A stretch of DNA of 64,000 bases from contig NZ_CP015986.1 in assembly GCF_001658005.1 (NCBI RefSeq), positions 1,737,501 through 1,801,500 on the forward strand, written 5' to 3'. The notes under the pieces are model-generated. The model was not told the DNA's origin. It did no database searches and was given only the letters and a program-made list of their open reading frames with translations. Every line of letters begins with the position of its first letter. Position 1 is the first letter of the stretch. A program made the position numbers and the translations under genes. Source of the stretch: Sphingobium sp. EP60837 (lineage in GTDB: Bacteria > Pseudomonadota > Alphaproteobacteria > Sphingomonadales > Sphingomonadaceae). Positions 45,616 through 53,951 of the stretch are shown piece by piece.

Positions 45616-46152
45616 ATGGTATATGTGAATGAAGAAGATCGGCAGCGGATCTCGGACGGCGAAGATGCTGCTCGCGCGCTTGCCAAGATGGGGGGCTGGG
45701 CCACTCAGCCCTGCGATGGGCTATTCCCGCAGATTCTGAGCCAATATCGTTACAGTGAGCGGGCCGGGCTCGTTCTTGGTCACTGGCGTCGCGAAATTTC
45801 GTTCAGCAAATTGATCGAGGCAGTCCGTCAGATACGAACGGACATCCTTATCCTTGAGCCAGGGCGCGACACCTCGGCGCGGAAGACATATTATCTTTCG
45901 CTGATCCTCGCTCGGGCCGGCGAGGTCCGCCTCCACCGGGGCCTGCGGCTCTGGTCTGCCGACTTCGATTCGCCGCTGTGGGTAGTCGCAGATCCACGGG
46001 ATAGGGATCTCGACCCCTGCTTTTTCAGCATTCGGTCGACCGGCGTTGCAGAGGAAGCTGGAGCACCGTTTGGTGATCCGGTCTCTGCTGCGACAGGCTT
46101 GCGGATCGCCGATCTTCGCTGGGTCGCGGAAATCGGAGGAAACTTCGTATGA
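45616..46152 (+). CDS. Hypothetical protein
   Basis: 178 residues, soluble, no recognised domain. It starts MVYVNEEDRQRISDGEDAARA after a GAAGAG stretch and ends overlapping the next gene by four bases. The sequence is rich in arginine and acidic residues with a folded middle (WRREISFSKLIEAVRQIRTD). Coupled to the zinc-type protein that follows; probably part of a mobile-element gene set. Confidence 0.5.
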   Translation: MVYVNEEDRQRISDGEDAARALAKMGGWATQPCDGLFPQILSQYRYSERAGLVLGHWRREISFSKLIEAVRQIRTDILILEPGRDTSARKTYYLSLILARAGEVRLHRGLRLWSADFDSPLWVVADPRDRDLDPCFFSIRSTGVAEEAGAPFGDPVSAATGLRIADLRWVAEIGGNFV

Positions 46153-46508
46153 GCCACGACGAGAATTTGCATTGGGAATCGTACCTTCCCGCTGGATGGC
46201 GACCGCTGTTTCGCCAGCTGTTGGCCGATCTGCATTCGGCTGGCATTTCGGTGAGAGTGACGCAAGCCAAAGAGAAGTTCGGGGAGCTGAGAGTCTATAT
46301 CGATCGGCCTGACCAAGCTGCAGCGCCGCTCATTGCAGCCGCTGAGCAGCGTTCGACCCGCATGTGCCAAGAGTGTGGCGCTGCTGGCGAACTCATGGTC
46401 GGTAATTATCTCTATGCCACCCTTTGTGAGAAACATGGGGCCGGTTTCACAAAACCGCTCGGGCGGCCGATGATATCGCTGAATCTCCGGTACCCAAAAG
46501 ACGATTGA
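46149..46508 (+). CDS. Hypothetical protein with a zinc-ribbon-like motif
   Basis: 119 residues. The ATG overlaps the preceding stop (ATGA). A CQECGAAG motif followed by LCEKHG gives a CxxC...CxxH metal site. Function not recognised. Confidence 0.6.
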   Translation: MSHDENLHWESYLPAGWRPLFRQLLADLHSAGISVRVTQAKEKFGELRVYIDRPDQAAAPLIAAAEQRSTRMCQECGAAGELMVGNYLYATLCEKHGAGFTKPLGRPMISLNLRYPKDD

Positions 46509-46643
46509 AGACGAGCGCTGCCGACACCAAGCGGCAGCGGTTTCGATCGGTTGAGAAGAGCTCAGGTGACTGAGCAGATGAGATGAAAATCTTGGGGTGA
46601 TGCGCGTCCAAGCTCAGCGGATCGCGCCCCTAAAAGGAAGATA

Positions 46644-47147
46644 ATGAATATGTTTAGCTCGATGAACGCGCACCCCGGCTCGGGTGCGCCAACAATCCCG
46701 TTCGTCCGTGACGCAGTCCAGCGCGCGATGATCAAGGTCGCTTGGGAAATCGGCGGGGCCATCAGCGTCGATCCGGCCTTTGGGGGTGGAGCGCTCCTGC
46801 TTCAGGAAGCCAACCTCTTGATCCTTGGTACGTCAGCATTTCGGCCCCTTGGCGAGCAGCTGTTCGGCCAGATCGGTGACCTCTACGGCATGGACACTCT
46901 GCTCGTCCGGTTCGACGCATATCAATGCAGCTTCGATATTCTTTTTCATGGCGAAGGCGAGTGGCTGTCGGATTATCGGCAAAGCCTTTTGGGCGGACAG
47001 GTCTGGTTTGTTCCCGCGCATGAAGACCAATCCTTCACTGTCAGGGCTGATAGTCAGGGGCTCTTCCTCAATCCCCCGATGCTGCCGAACTCATTTCAGC
47101 GGCCTAGTGCGACCGAGATCCAGCCGGCAGGGAGGGACGTCGCATGA
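46644..47147 (+). CDS. Hypothetical protein
   Basis: 167 residues, with an AAGGAAG ribosome binding site directly before the ATG. It looks globular with mixed strands and helices (AVQRAMIKVAWEIGGAISVD; LYGMDTLLVRFDAYQCSFDI). It overlaps the next gene by four bases (ATGA). No family recognised. Confidence 0.5.
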   Translation: MNMFSSMNAHPGSGAPTIPFVRDAVQRAMIKVAWEIGGAISVDPAFGGGALLLQEANLLILGTSAFRPLGEQLFGQIGDLYGMDTLLVRFDAYQCSFDILFHGEGEWLSDYRQSLLGGQVWFVPAHEDQSFTVRADSQGLFLNPPMLPNSFQRPSATEIQPAGRDVA

Positions 47148-47719
47148 CCCAGAAGAAGTCGAAGTCGGGTCCAGAGGAATTGTCTTGCTTCTATCTCGAT
47201 TGGCCCGGCCATCCTCAGTTCCGCTACATGCGTTGGTATTGGAAGTCAGACGGGGCGCGTATCGGCATTGCCGCCCCCGTGTTGGCGAAGCTCAACCCCT
47301 CTGGCCATCAGGCGGCTCGGCATGACCTTCTCCTTCCGAGCAGTGCGCCAGGGGAATATGCGGACCTGCGCTATTTGCTCGAACGCTATGATGCTACCCA
47401 GCCCGTGATCGAACGGAATGGTTATGCTCAGTTCAATATCATTCTCGACGCCGACCGCCCTCTCCACGCCGATTGGGAGCTGGTCCGCGCCTGGGCACTG
47501 AGCTATTTCGTGCGCGAGCTGCAACTTGCCGCTGTCCTCGTCCTGCATGCACCATTCCTGGCGGGCTCCGCGAATGAACCCCATGTCCATATCCTGGTGC
47601 CAGCTCGGCGGCTGACTGCGAATGGGTTTGGGCTGCACGCCCGTGACACTTGCTCCGATGCAGGTGCGGCTGATGCGCTTGCCAGCTGGTTGGCGTATAA
47701 CGGGGTGGAAGCCGTATGA
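47144..47719 (+). CDS. MobA/MobL-like protein with an HxH motif
   Basis: 191 residues. The end of the protein contains EPHVHILVPARRLTANGFG, the HxH metal-binding core that relaxases of the MobA/MobL type use, preceded by an LQLAAVLVLHAPF strand. The N-terminal catalytic tyrosine of a full relaxase is not evident and the protein is much shorter, so it may be a partial or relaxase-derived protein. It is coupled to the gene before it and to the small one after it. Confidence 0.65.
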   Translation: MTQKKSKSGPEELSCFYLDWPGHPQFRYMRWYWKSDGARIGIAAPVLAKLNPSGHQAARHDLLLPSSAPGEYADLRYLLERYDATQPVIERNGYAQFNIILDADRPLHADWELVRAWALSYFVRELQLAAVLVLHAPFLAGSANEPHVHILVPARRLTANGFGLHARDTCSDAGAADALASWLAYNGVEAV

Positions 47720-47901
47720 TGCGGGGACACCCGGCCGGCGTCTGCGCTCGGGCGAAGCATGATCTGGTAGTTGTCTTCCGCTGTGGCAAACCTGCTTTCG
47801 TGGTGGTCCACTTCGCCTATGCAACGGAATTTTTGGATATCCGGCATATCATGAACAAACCTGCCTCGGAAGCGAACGGCGCTGCTCAACCTGAACGTTG
47901 A
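47716..47901 (+). CDS. Small hypothetical protein
   Basis: 61 residues; the ATG overlaps the previous stop. The middle part (RAKHDLVVVFRCGKPAFVVVHF) looks like a beta hairpin. Translational coupling is the main support. Confidence 0.4.
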   Translation: MMRGHPAGVCARAKHDLVVVFRCGKPAFVVVHFAYATEFLDIRHIMNKPASEANGAAQPER

Positions 47902-48032
47902 TCAGGGCTAACGGCTTAGCAAGGAATGAAGAATAAGGCCGGACGGTGCTTGCTATCACCCCTTCGGCGCTACCTGCGACTGACACATGGCCGTCAATTT
48001 GGAGCAACGTCAATTTATGGCGAGGACGCGCC

Positions 48033-48464
48033 ATGGACGAATTCGCCCGAGCCGAGGCTGCCGTCAGCGAAGCGCTCCTGTTGCTATCGGAAGTACCTGG
48101 GCGTGGCGAAGCAGTGAGCCTGCCGCATCTTGTTGGCCAACGCTTCGCGGCGTTGGGCGAATTGGTGAGTGAAAATGGTGCGTTCGCGGCCGAGGGGAAG
48201 GGCGTAGCTAAATCACTTGCCGAATGGAACTTACATCACACCTTCCGGTCCCTATTGTGCCATGGGACGGCGACGGTGACCGTCGATCATCGTGGCCGAT
48301 GGCATCTGGTACTGAAAATGCTCACCTTCAGATCGGGCGAAGCCGTCCGCGAGTCGATGGTCATAGATGAAGAAGAGGCTGCCGAACGGCTGACCGCGCT
48401 GCATGCCTCACGCCAGCGGCTAGAAGGTAGGTTGCGGGGCATGACGGCCGGCATCTGTCGTTAG
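48033..48464 (+). CDS. Hypothetical protein
   Basis: 143 residues from the ATG at 48033 (a longer frame from 47946 is open but has no better start). Helical with a basic C-terminus (TALHASRQRLEGRLRGM). It precedes the recombinase by 165 bases. Function unknown. Confidence 0.5.
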   Translation: MDEFARAEAAVSEALLLLSEVPGRGEAVSLPHLVGQRFAALGELVSENGAFAAEGKGVAKSLAEWNLHHTFRSLLCHGTATVTVDHRGRWHLVLKMLTFRSGEAVRESMVIDEEEAAERLTALHASRQRLEGRLRGMTAGICR

Positions 48465-48629
48465 CCTCGAGGTAAGGTTCAGCGCAGATTGAACGTATTG
48501 ACGTCTGTCAGGGCGTGATCGACCACGGTCGCGGAATTTGCCTTCATCAATTCGGGGTACGTTGAAGGCGAAGCTTTGCCGTCATGCCTCTGCGCCTGCA
48601 TCGCAGGCGTCGCCAGCCCAAGCTAGATA

Positions 48630-50618
48630 ATGACCATCAAATTGGAAATCTCGACGATGCTAAGAACAACACGCCGGAGTAACGGCGACGGGGATCAATC
48701 TGTCTCATCGAAGCGAGGGCGCAAGCCTTTGCCGATCGTGGAACACCCGGTCCCAAAGTTCACAGATTGGGTCGATCCCCCCTCTTTTCGCGAAGCGCTC
48801 GTCCTCCATCTGGGGCGTTTTTCCGAGAGCTATTATCAACTCCACCGCTGTATTGTTCGGCCCGGGGAGAAATTTGATCGCGCGACCCTGCAATCGTGGG
48901 TCGAGGGACGTCGCACCCCGCAAAGCACGACCAGCCTTGAGCTGCTAACGCGAATTGAGCGGCGCTACGATCTGCCCTTGGGTTACTTCAAATCGAAGCT
49001 GCCGAATCCCGCGCGTGCGGCTTCGGGTCTATTGGTGAAGGGGCTGCCGATGGCTGAGCAGCGGCGGCTGGCTTGGCACCTGCCCGATGATTTTAACTCC
49101 AGGTCGCTCAAGGAGCAGAAGGAGATCCTGGATTGGGTTCAGAACGTCGTGATCTCCGGCGCCACCGAATATCGCCGCTTTCAGGCTCAAGCCATGAAGC
49201 TGCGCTACGCGATCCGGTTTCCTTCTCTGACAGGCAAGCAGATGAGAGCGTCGATTGCGAGCGATGAACTTTGCAATCTCGATGACCAAGCTGACCATAT
49301 CGGCGTGGTGGATGCGCCGCCTCGTCTGGTGTTGGAGCTGACCGAGCTTATCCGCTTCAAGACCGCCACCCTCACCGACATCGGCTTCCAGCGCATCGGC
49401 GTCTGGAACGAGGAAACTACGGCCCAGAAGATCGAGCATTTCGGCCTCATGTTCGGCGCTTTGGCCGCCTCGCCGTCGGGGGCCGTTCATGGGCATGGCG
49501 TGCCGCTCAAGGACATCTCGTTCGCCATGCTCATATTTCCGCGCGTTTGGGACTGGTATGTCCAGTGGCGTGAGCGGCGACGCGGCTTCTTCACTCGCTG
49601 GGAATGCGACATGCTGCGCAATGCCATGGCGTTGGTCCGTTCCGAGACTGGTTGGCTGCGTCAGCATCCAGAACTTGCTTCACGTCTTGTCCCCGTCGAA
49701 GGCCTTATATCGGCTGAGGAAGTCGCAGCTGTGCGTGCCGATTGGCAGAGCGCTTGCGATTTTCTCCATGCGCATGCTGGCGCACGAGTGAAGGAAGTGG
49801 AGCGGGTAGCGCGGATCCATCGTGATCCATTTGAGCCGATACTGCCGATCCTGGAGGCGTCGAGTCCGGTGGCGGAATATCTGAAGATTGCCGATGAAAT
49901 TCTGAAGCTTCGCCCAGACGCGCGGCGGTTTCCGCGTGCGGCCGCGGAAGTGGCTCGCTCATACCTCATCATTCGCCTGGGCCTACATCTTGGATTGCGA
50001 CAGAAAAACTTGCGGCAGCTGATGGTCTGCCCGCGAGGGCATCTGCCGCGTTCAGAACGGCAGCTCGAGGCTCTGAAGCGCGGTGAAATTCGCTGGAGCG
50101 AGCGCGACCATGGCTGGGAAGTTTTTGTGCCTGCTGTTGCGTTCAAGAATGCCCATTCATCCTTCTTCGCCGGCAAGCCCTTTCGGTTGGTCCTGCCCGA
50201 TCTCGGCGGCCTCTATGACCATATCAGCGCCTATATCGAGCGGCATCGCCTCGCCCTGCTCAATGGTGCGGAGGACCCTGGCACCTTTTTCGTCAAGACG
50301 GTTAAGAGGACCAGCCGGGACGCATCATATAACCAGAACACATTTTATGAGGCATGGAGGCTCGTGATCCAACGCTATGGTGTCTTCAATCCATATACTG
50401 GGCGGGGCGCGATCAAGGGATTGCTGCCGCATGGGCCGCACAATGTACGGGACGTTCTCGCCACGCACATCCTCAAACATACCGGCTCCTATGAGCAGGC
50501 AAGCTATGCCATCCAAGACACGCCGGAGATGGTAGCCAAGCATTATGGGCGCTTCCTACCGCAGGACAAAGCGGCGATGGCCGCTCAGATTCTGAACCGG
50601 GTATGGGAAGCTGCTTGA
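48630..50618 (+). CDS. Large tyrosine-recombinase-like integrase with N-terminal DNA-binding part
   Basis: 662 residues. The C-terminal third has the recombinase set: an arginine in LGLRQKNLRQL (R457), the HNVR box (H604, R607), and a late tyrosine in AKHYGRFLP (Y639). The N-terminal third is an additional region with a helix-turn-helix-like part (TLQSWVEGRRTPQSTTSLELL). It is much longer than phage integrases and resembles proteins of integrative elements. It lies at the end of the + strand small-gene run, so it may move the region; no flanking attachment repeats were found by eye. Confidence 0.75.
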   Translation: MTIKLEISTMLRTTRRSNGDGDQSVSSKRGRKPLPIVEHPVPKFTDWVDPPSFREALVLHLGRFSESYYQLHRCIVRPGEKFDRATLQSWVEGRRTPQSTTSLELLTRIERRYDLPLGYFKSKLPNPARAASGLLVKGLPMAEQRRLAWHLPDDFNSRSLKEQKEILDWVQNVVISGATEYRRFQAQAMKLRYAIRFPSLTGKQMRASIASDELCNLDDQADHIGVVDAPPRLVLELTELIRFKTATLTDIGFQRIGVWNEETTAQKIEHFGLMFGALAASPSGAVHGHGVPLKDISFAMLIFPRVWDWYVQWRERRRGFFTRWECDMLRNAMALVRSETGWLRQHPELASRLVPVEGLISAEEVAAVRADWQSACDFLHAHAGARVKEVERVARIHRDPFEPILPILEASSPVAEYLKIADEILKLRPDARRFPRAAAEVARSYLIIRLGLHLGLRQKNLRQLMVCPRGHLPRSERQLEALKRGEIRWSERDHGWEVFVPAVAFKNAHSSFFAGKPFRLVLPDLGGLYDHISAYIERHRLALLNGAEDPGTFFVKTVKRTSRDASYNQNTFYEAWRLVIQRYGVFNPYTGRGAIKGLLPHGPHNVRDVLATHILKHTGSYEQASYAIQDTPEMVAKHYGRFLPQDKAAMAAQILNRVWEAA

Positions 50619-50628
50619 GGTGGAAAAG

Positions 50629-50651
50629 TGGGGCCGGCTCAGCCGGCCCCA
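50629..50651. terminator. Hairpin after the recombinase gene
   Basis: TGGGGCCGGCT and its reverse complement flank a single C at 50640. It starts eleven bases past the stop at 50618. A T run is missing, so it may be a weak terminator or a recognition element. Confidence 0.5.
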
Positions 50652-50799
50652 GTAGAAGAACTTGGATCAGCCAAGCCTTCGGGTCGCAACGTGAAACTGC
50701 TCGGGATCCTACTGATTCGGATAGGAAGAACGCGACATCATCACCGACACTCGTGCGGTCGCAATTCGCCTTCGGATCCTGCCGCGCAAACCAACCTTG

Positions 50800-50943
50800 T
50801 CAGAAAAATCGATCGTACAGATAATTGCCTGCGATCAGAGCGGCAGCCCCCGCAAGCAGCGCGAATTCTATCCGCACAGGCCAAGGATTGCCCTTGGTTG
50901 CGAGATTATCATGCCGGTCTTTCCAGCGATATCGTTGCCGCAT
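50800..50943 (-). CDS. Small tail-anchored membrane protein (tentative)
   Basis: A 47-residue frame from ATG 50943 begins RQRYRWKDRHDNLATKGN and ends in one hydrophobic helix (FALLAGAAALIAGNYLYDRF). The charged-then-hydrophobic pattern suggests a real tail-anchored protein, but no partner or family is known. An upstream in-frame codon at 50985 would add 14 residues. Confidence 0.4.
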   Translation of the reverse strand: MRQRYRWKDRHDNLATKGNPWPVRIEFALLAGAAALIAGNYLYDRFF

Positions 50944-51006
50944 GAACGGTGCGTCGCCCAAAAAGCGCCCCGCCGACTGTGACAAGCGGGGCCAGTTGAG
51001 GATCGG

Positions 51007-51036
51007 GAAAAGAGGGCGTCCTCGCGGGACGCCCTT
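51007..51036 (-). terminator. Rho-independent terminator of the outer-membrane gene
   Basis: On the minus strand, GGGCGTCC is followed by CGCGA and its complement, then a CTCTTTTCCC run. It lies about 20 bases after the stop of the gene ending at 51058. Confidence 0.8.
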
Positions 51037-51057
51037 CTCCGTCAGCTCAGCCGACGC

Positions 51058-51702
51058 TTAGTAGCGCCAGGAGATGCCGAGCGAGAGCTTGTTGTTGTCG
51101 ACGCGAATGCCGTTCGTGTCGAGATCGCGATTGAGGCCGGCGCTGCCGTAGTCCTCGATCAGATACTCAACCCGGATCGAGGTCTGAGTGCCGATGCGCG
51201 TTTCGAGGCCCGCGCCATAAACGAGAGCGTCCTGGGTGTCCTTCTCGGTGAAGGCATCAACGCCGTCGTCGTAGCTCAGCTTGAACTTGGTCGACTGCCA
51301 GCCGCCCTTGGCATAAAGGCCGGTGCTGTCGGCGAGCATGAAGCCAAGGCGAGCGCTCGCGCCGAAGGACTCACGGGCGCGGACCTTGCCGCTGATGCTA
51401 TCGGTGCCGTCATCCAGGCTCACCGACGCGCTCGCGCCCGAATAGTTGGCATTCGCCTCAACGCCGAAGAAAACGCTGTTCGTCAGGGCATAATCGTAGC
51501 CGACATAGAGGCCGCCACCGACGCCATTCGCGCTGATGCCGTCTAGGTCGAGGTCAGCAAAGCCGAGATCGGTGCCTTCGGCCTTCACTTCATAGGCATC
51601 ACGGCTGATCTGTGCGCCGATATACGGACCGGAAAAGGTTTCTGCGTGAGCGGAAGTGGCACCGGCGAATACGGCCAGCGCAGCGATTGCAAGCTTGTTC
51701 AA
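51058..51702 (-). CDS. Outer-membrane beta-barrel protein (porin-like)
   Basis: About 214 residues. A signal peptide (NKLAIAALAVFAGATSAHA, cut after AHA) precedes alternating beta strands rich in Tyr/Gly (GVGGGLYVGYDYALTNSVFF; FGASARLGFMLADSTGLY) and ends in SWRY, with the final aromatic typical of barrel proteins. The start is TTG at 51702: an AAGGGGGA ribosome binding site precedes it by five bases and the signal begins there; the ATG at 51762 would add 20 unlikely residues. A good promoter lies at 51760-51788. Confidence 0.85.
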   Translation of the reverse strand: MNKLAIAALAVFAGATSAHAETFSGPYIGAQISRDAYEVKAEGTDLGFADLDLDGISANGVGGGLYVGYDYALTNSVFFGVEANANYSGASASVSLDDGTDSISGKVRARESFGASARLGFMLADSTGLYAKGGWQSTKFKLSYDDGVDAFTEKDTQDALVYGAGLETRIGTQTSIRVEYLIEDYGSAGLNRDLDTNGIRVDNNKLSLGISWRY

Positions 51703-51759
51703 TTGATCCCCCTTGGGTTGTTCACGAAATCTTATCGTTACGGTCGCGACCCGAACGGG

Positions 51760-51788
51760 CATCTAGAAGTCGCTCAAGAACGCGTCAA
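51760..51788 (-). promoter_or_regulatory. Sigma-70-like promoter of the outer-membrane gene
   Basis: On the minus strand, TTGACG (51788-51783) and TAGATG (51765-51760) are separated by 17 bases. It lies about 58 bases upstream of the TTG start. Confidence 0.65.
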
Positions 51789-51895
51789 CCCTCTGAATTT
51801 GCCTGAATGTTGGGAGCCGATGCCCAGCCTGTAGGATATGCTGGTATCGATTGCGCGAACGTCACTTTGCCTGTTGAGCGATAATTTCATCCATA

Positions 51896-52075
51896 TCAGC
51901 CACCGACAACGATGGCCCGATCGACCATAGCGATCCGAAGCGCTTCAATATCGGTCGGGGTGACGATCGACAGGAGCTTGAGAAGAAGGCCGTCTGCGGT
52001 TTTCTCAAGCAGCTTGGTGCCGGGGCTCCAATGCTTTTGATCGCGGATGGACCGGAAAAGTCCCTGCCTTTGCAT
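51896..52075 (-). CDS. Possible 59-residue protein
   Basis: A frame from ATG 52075 to TGA 51896 reads MQRQGLFRSIRDQKHWSPGT then a leucine-rich helix (LLEKTADGLLLKLLSIV). It has no good ribosome binding site and is the only candidate gene between 51703 and 52142. It could equally be a remnant. Confidence 0.35.
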   Translation of the reverse strand: MQRQGLFRSIRDQKHWSPGTKLLEKTADGLLLKLLSIVTPTDIEALRIAMVDRAIVVGG

Positions 52076-52142
52076 TTTAACGAGAACGCGCTCTATCCAC
52101 AGCCCGTCGTCAGCTATACATCGCTAAACACCACAGGGGTTT

Positions 52143-53519
52143 ATGTCGCTAAGCCAATTTTACACTCGCTACCAGCCAGTCCTAGACTTCCTGATAGAAG
52201 GGAACCCGGCGAGTTTCAAATCTCTTAAGATCGTCGACGAGTCGGGCGGCCAGGCCGCCGTCGAGCGCTTGGCTGCGTCAGAGGATTTCCAAATCTTGGC
52301 ATCCCAGCTCATGGCGGCCAACCCGTTCGCTGCGATGGGACGTCTCACCGATGAGGTGCGGCATAGCAACTTCCTCGCCTACCTTCTGACGCCTTGGCAA
52401 ACCCATGGATATGGGACCGATGTGCTGTTTGGCCTTTGTCCGGCGTTTCGAGGCACAGAATCTGCGCCTCCCTCTGATCCCAAAGACATCATCGTGCTTC
52501 GCGAGCATGTCGGCGACGAGTTCGCGGTTGTCTCGGATCAGGCCACAGCGTCGAGAGACCGTCCCGGACGGCCGGATGTCATTGTGTATGACCCCATTCT
52601 TCGCCGTCTTGCGATCATCGAACTGAAGATTGGTTCAGCTGAGGGCCCCGCTCAGAGGAGGCGCTATCGTCAGTGGGCCACAGAGTTCTTTGCTAAATAC
52701 TACTCCGACGGCCCCAGCTGGCAATGCAACTTCATTTTCCTTGCGAAGGACGCTGACGCCACAACGACGGTGGCGGAGGGGGTGATGAACGCGCGGCCGT
52801 TCGAAATTCCTACTGGCGGCTCGTTCGAATCGGACATCCACGAAGACAGCGTGTGGACTATGGCCCATTACGGCCATGTCACGCAGGTTCTTTCCGCCGT
52901 CATTGATCAATCCTCTCCGCGGGCTGGAGACCAGATGGTCAAGGATTACCTTGCCTTCCTCGGCGAGCACGTTTGCCCGTCGCAAGGGCTCTTCAGGCCC
53001 ATCGTCCAGAAGCTCGTAGCCGAACATCAGGCAGCCCTTGACGCCGTGAGGCAGGAGCGTCGGAAACTTCGCCAGGAAGTGATCACGGCGCTTCAGCCGG
53101 CGTTTGAGGATCTCGGCCTACAGATTACCGAGATGAACAACGGTCAATTCACCGGCAACCCGTACAATGCAGTATCGCTAAGCTATGTCCGTAGCGACGA
53201 TGGCGATCTAGTCGGCTGGGGCGCTGATGCAACGGAACTGACGTGGCAATTTTCTGTCTTCGTGAAGGGAAGCGGAACTGCACTCTGTGCCGAACTTGAA
53301 AAAGCAGATGTGGCCAGGCGCGGGACGTGGTCCGAGCGGTTTAGATACAAGGCGCAGCGAGAATCCGCGGGCAAGCGTGTCTTGACGATCAAACTGCCCA
53401 TGCCGATCCAGCAAAAGCCGTATCCCCTGACGCGCGCGAACCTCCCGTTCTTGGTCGAACACCTCCGCATGAGACTACGGACGAAGGCAAAGTTGCACAT
53501 AGATCAGGCTCGTCTCTAA
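52143..53519 (+). CDS. PD-(D/E)xK nuclease of the PDDEXK_4 type
   Basis: 458 residues. Family marks are RHSNFLAYLL at 73-82, then RPDVIVYDP with D145 and IIELKIGSAEG with E160 and K162, followed by RRYRQWA. These proteins are restriction-like nucleases found singly in defence islands, some linked to phage resistance. The C-terminal 200 residues form a separate, unknown domain. A CAGGGG stretch precedes the ATG. The gene stands alone, with no methylase partner. Confidence 0.82.
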   Translation: MSLSQFYTRYQPVLDFLIEGNPASFKSLKIVDESGGQAAVERLAASEDFQILASQLMAANPFAAMGRLTDEVRHSNFLAYLLTPWQTHGYGTDVLFGLCPAFRGTESAPPSDPKDIIVLREHVGDEFAVVSDQATASRDRPGRPDVIVYDPILRRLAIIELKIGSAEGPAQRRRYRQWATEFFAKYYSDGPSWQCNFIFLAKDADATTTVAEGVMNARPFEIPTGGSFESDIHEDSVWTMAHYGHVTQVLSAVIDQSSPRAGDQMVKDYLAFLGEHVCPSQGLFRPIVQKLVAEHQAALDAVRQERRKLRQEVITALQPAFEDLGLQITEMNNGQFTGNPYNAVSLSYVRSDDGDLVGWGADATELTWQFSVFVKGSGTALCAELEKADVARRGTWSERFRYKAQRESAGKRVLTIKLPMPIQQKPYPLTRANLPFLVEHLRMRLRTKAKLHIDQARL

Positions 53520-53734
53520 AGACCTGTCTGCCGGACCTGCATGCATCGCAGATTCAAGGGGGGAAGCTGGTAATCGCCACATCCCCGCCGGTGGATGCTC
53601 CATCGCCATCCCCCCCGAAGCAGACATGCCGGGTCTCTCCCCTGAAGCTGGCAGGAATGACTTGGCTTGGGACTTTCCGGCGTTCCTACGTGGTGCATCG
53701 AAAGCGAAGCTTTTTCAGGAGCAGACATCTTTCG

Positions 53735-53947
53735 CTAGGCTGGACTTTCAGCAGCGCAGCAAGCTTCGATCTGCGTTGGGGCCGTCAGGATGCGTGTCCA
53801 GATGCCGTGACGGCTCCAGCGGTTCCAGCGATTGTAGACCGTCATTGATGGACCATGCTAAGCCGGGCAATCGGCCCAACAGCCACCCCACTTGAGTATG
53901 TGTATGATGCCCGATATCACCCGACGATCATCGACGCGCCGCGCGCC
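53735..53947 (-). pseudogene. Remnant of an IS5-family (IS427-like) transposase ORF A
   Basis: On the minus strand the frame reads VDDRRVISGIIHILKWGG, WADCPA, a stop, then HGPSMTVYNRWNRWSR and GIWTRI, the standard first half of IS5-type ORF A. The in-frame stop and the lost remainder show it is dead. It directly abuts the stop of the NERD helicase gene. Confidence 0.8.
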
Positions 53948-53951
53948 GGAT

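Noticed and set aside
53516..53728. Minus-strand frame of 70 codons after the PDDEXK_4 gene
   Set aside because: It follows the dead IS5 fragment but has no transposase text or start signal.
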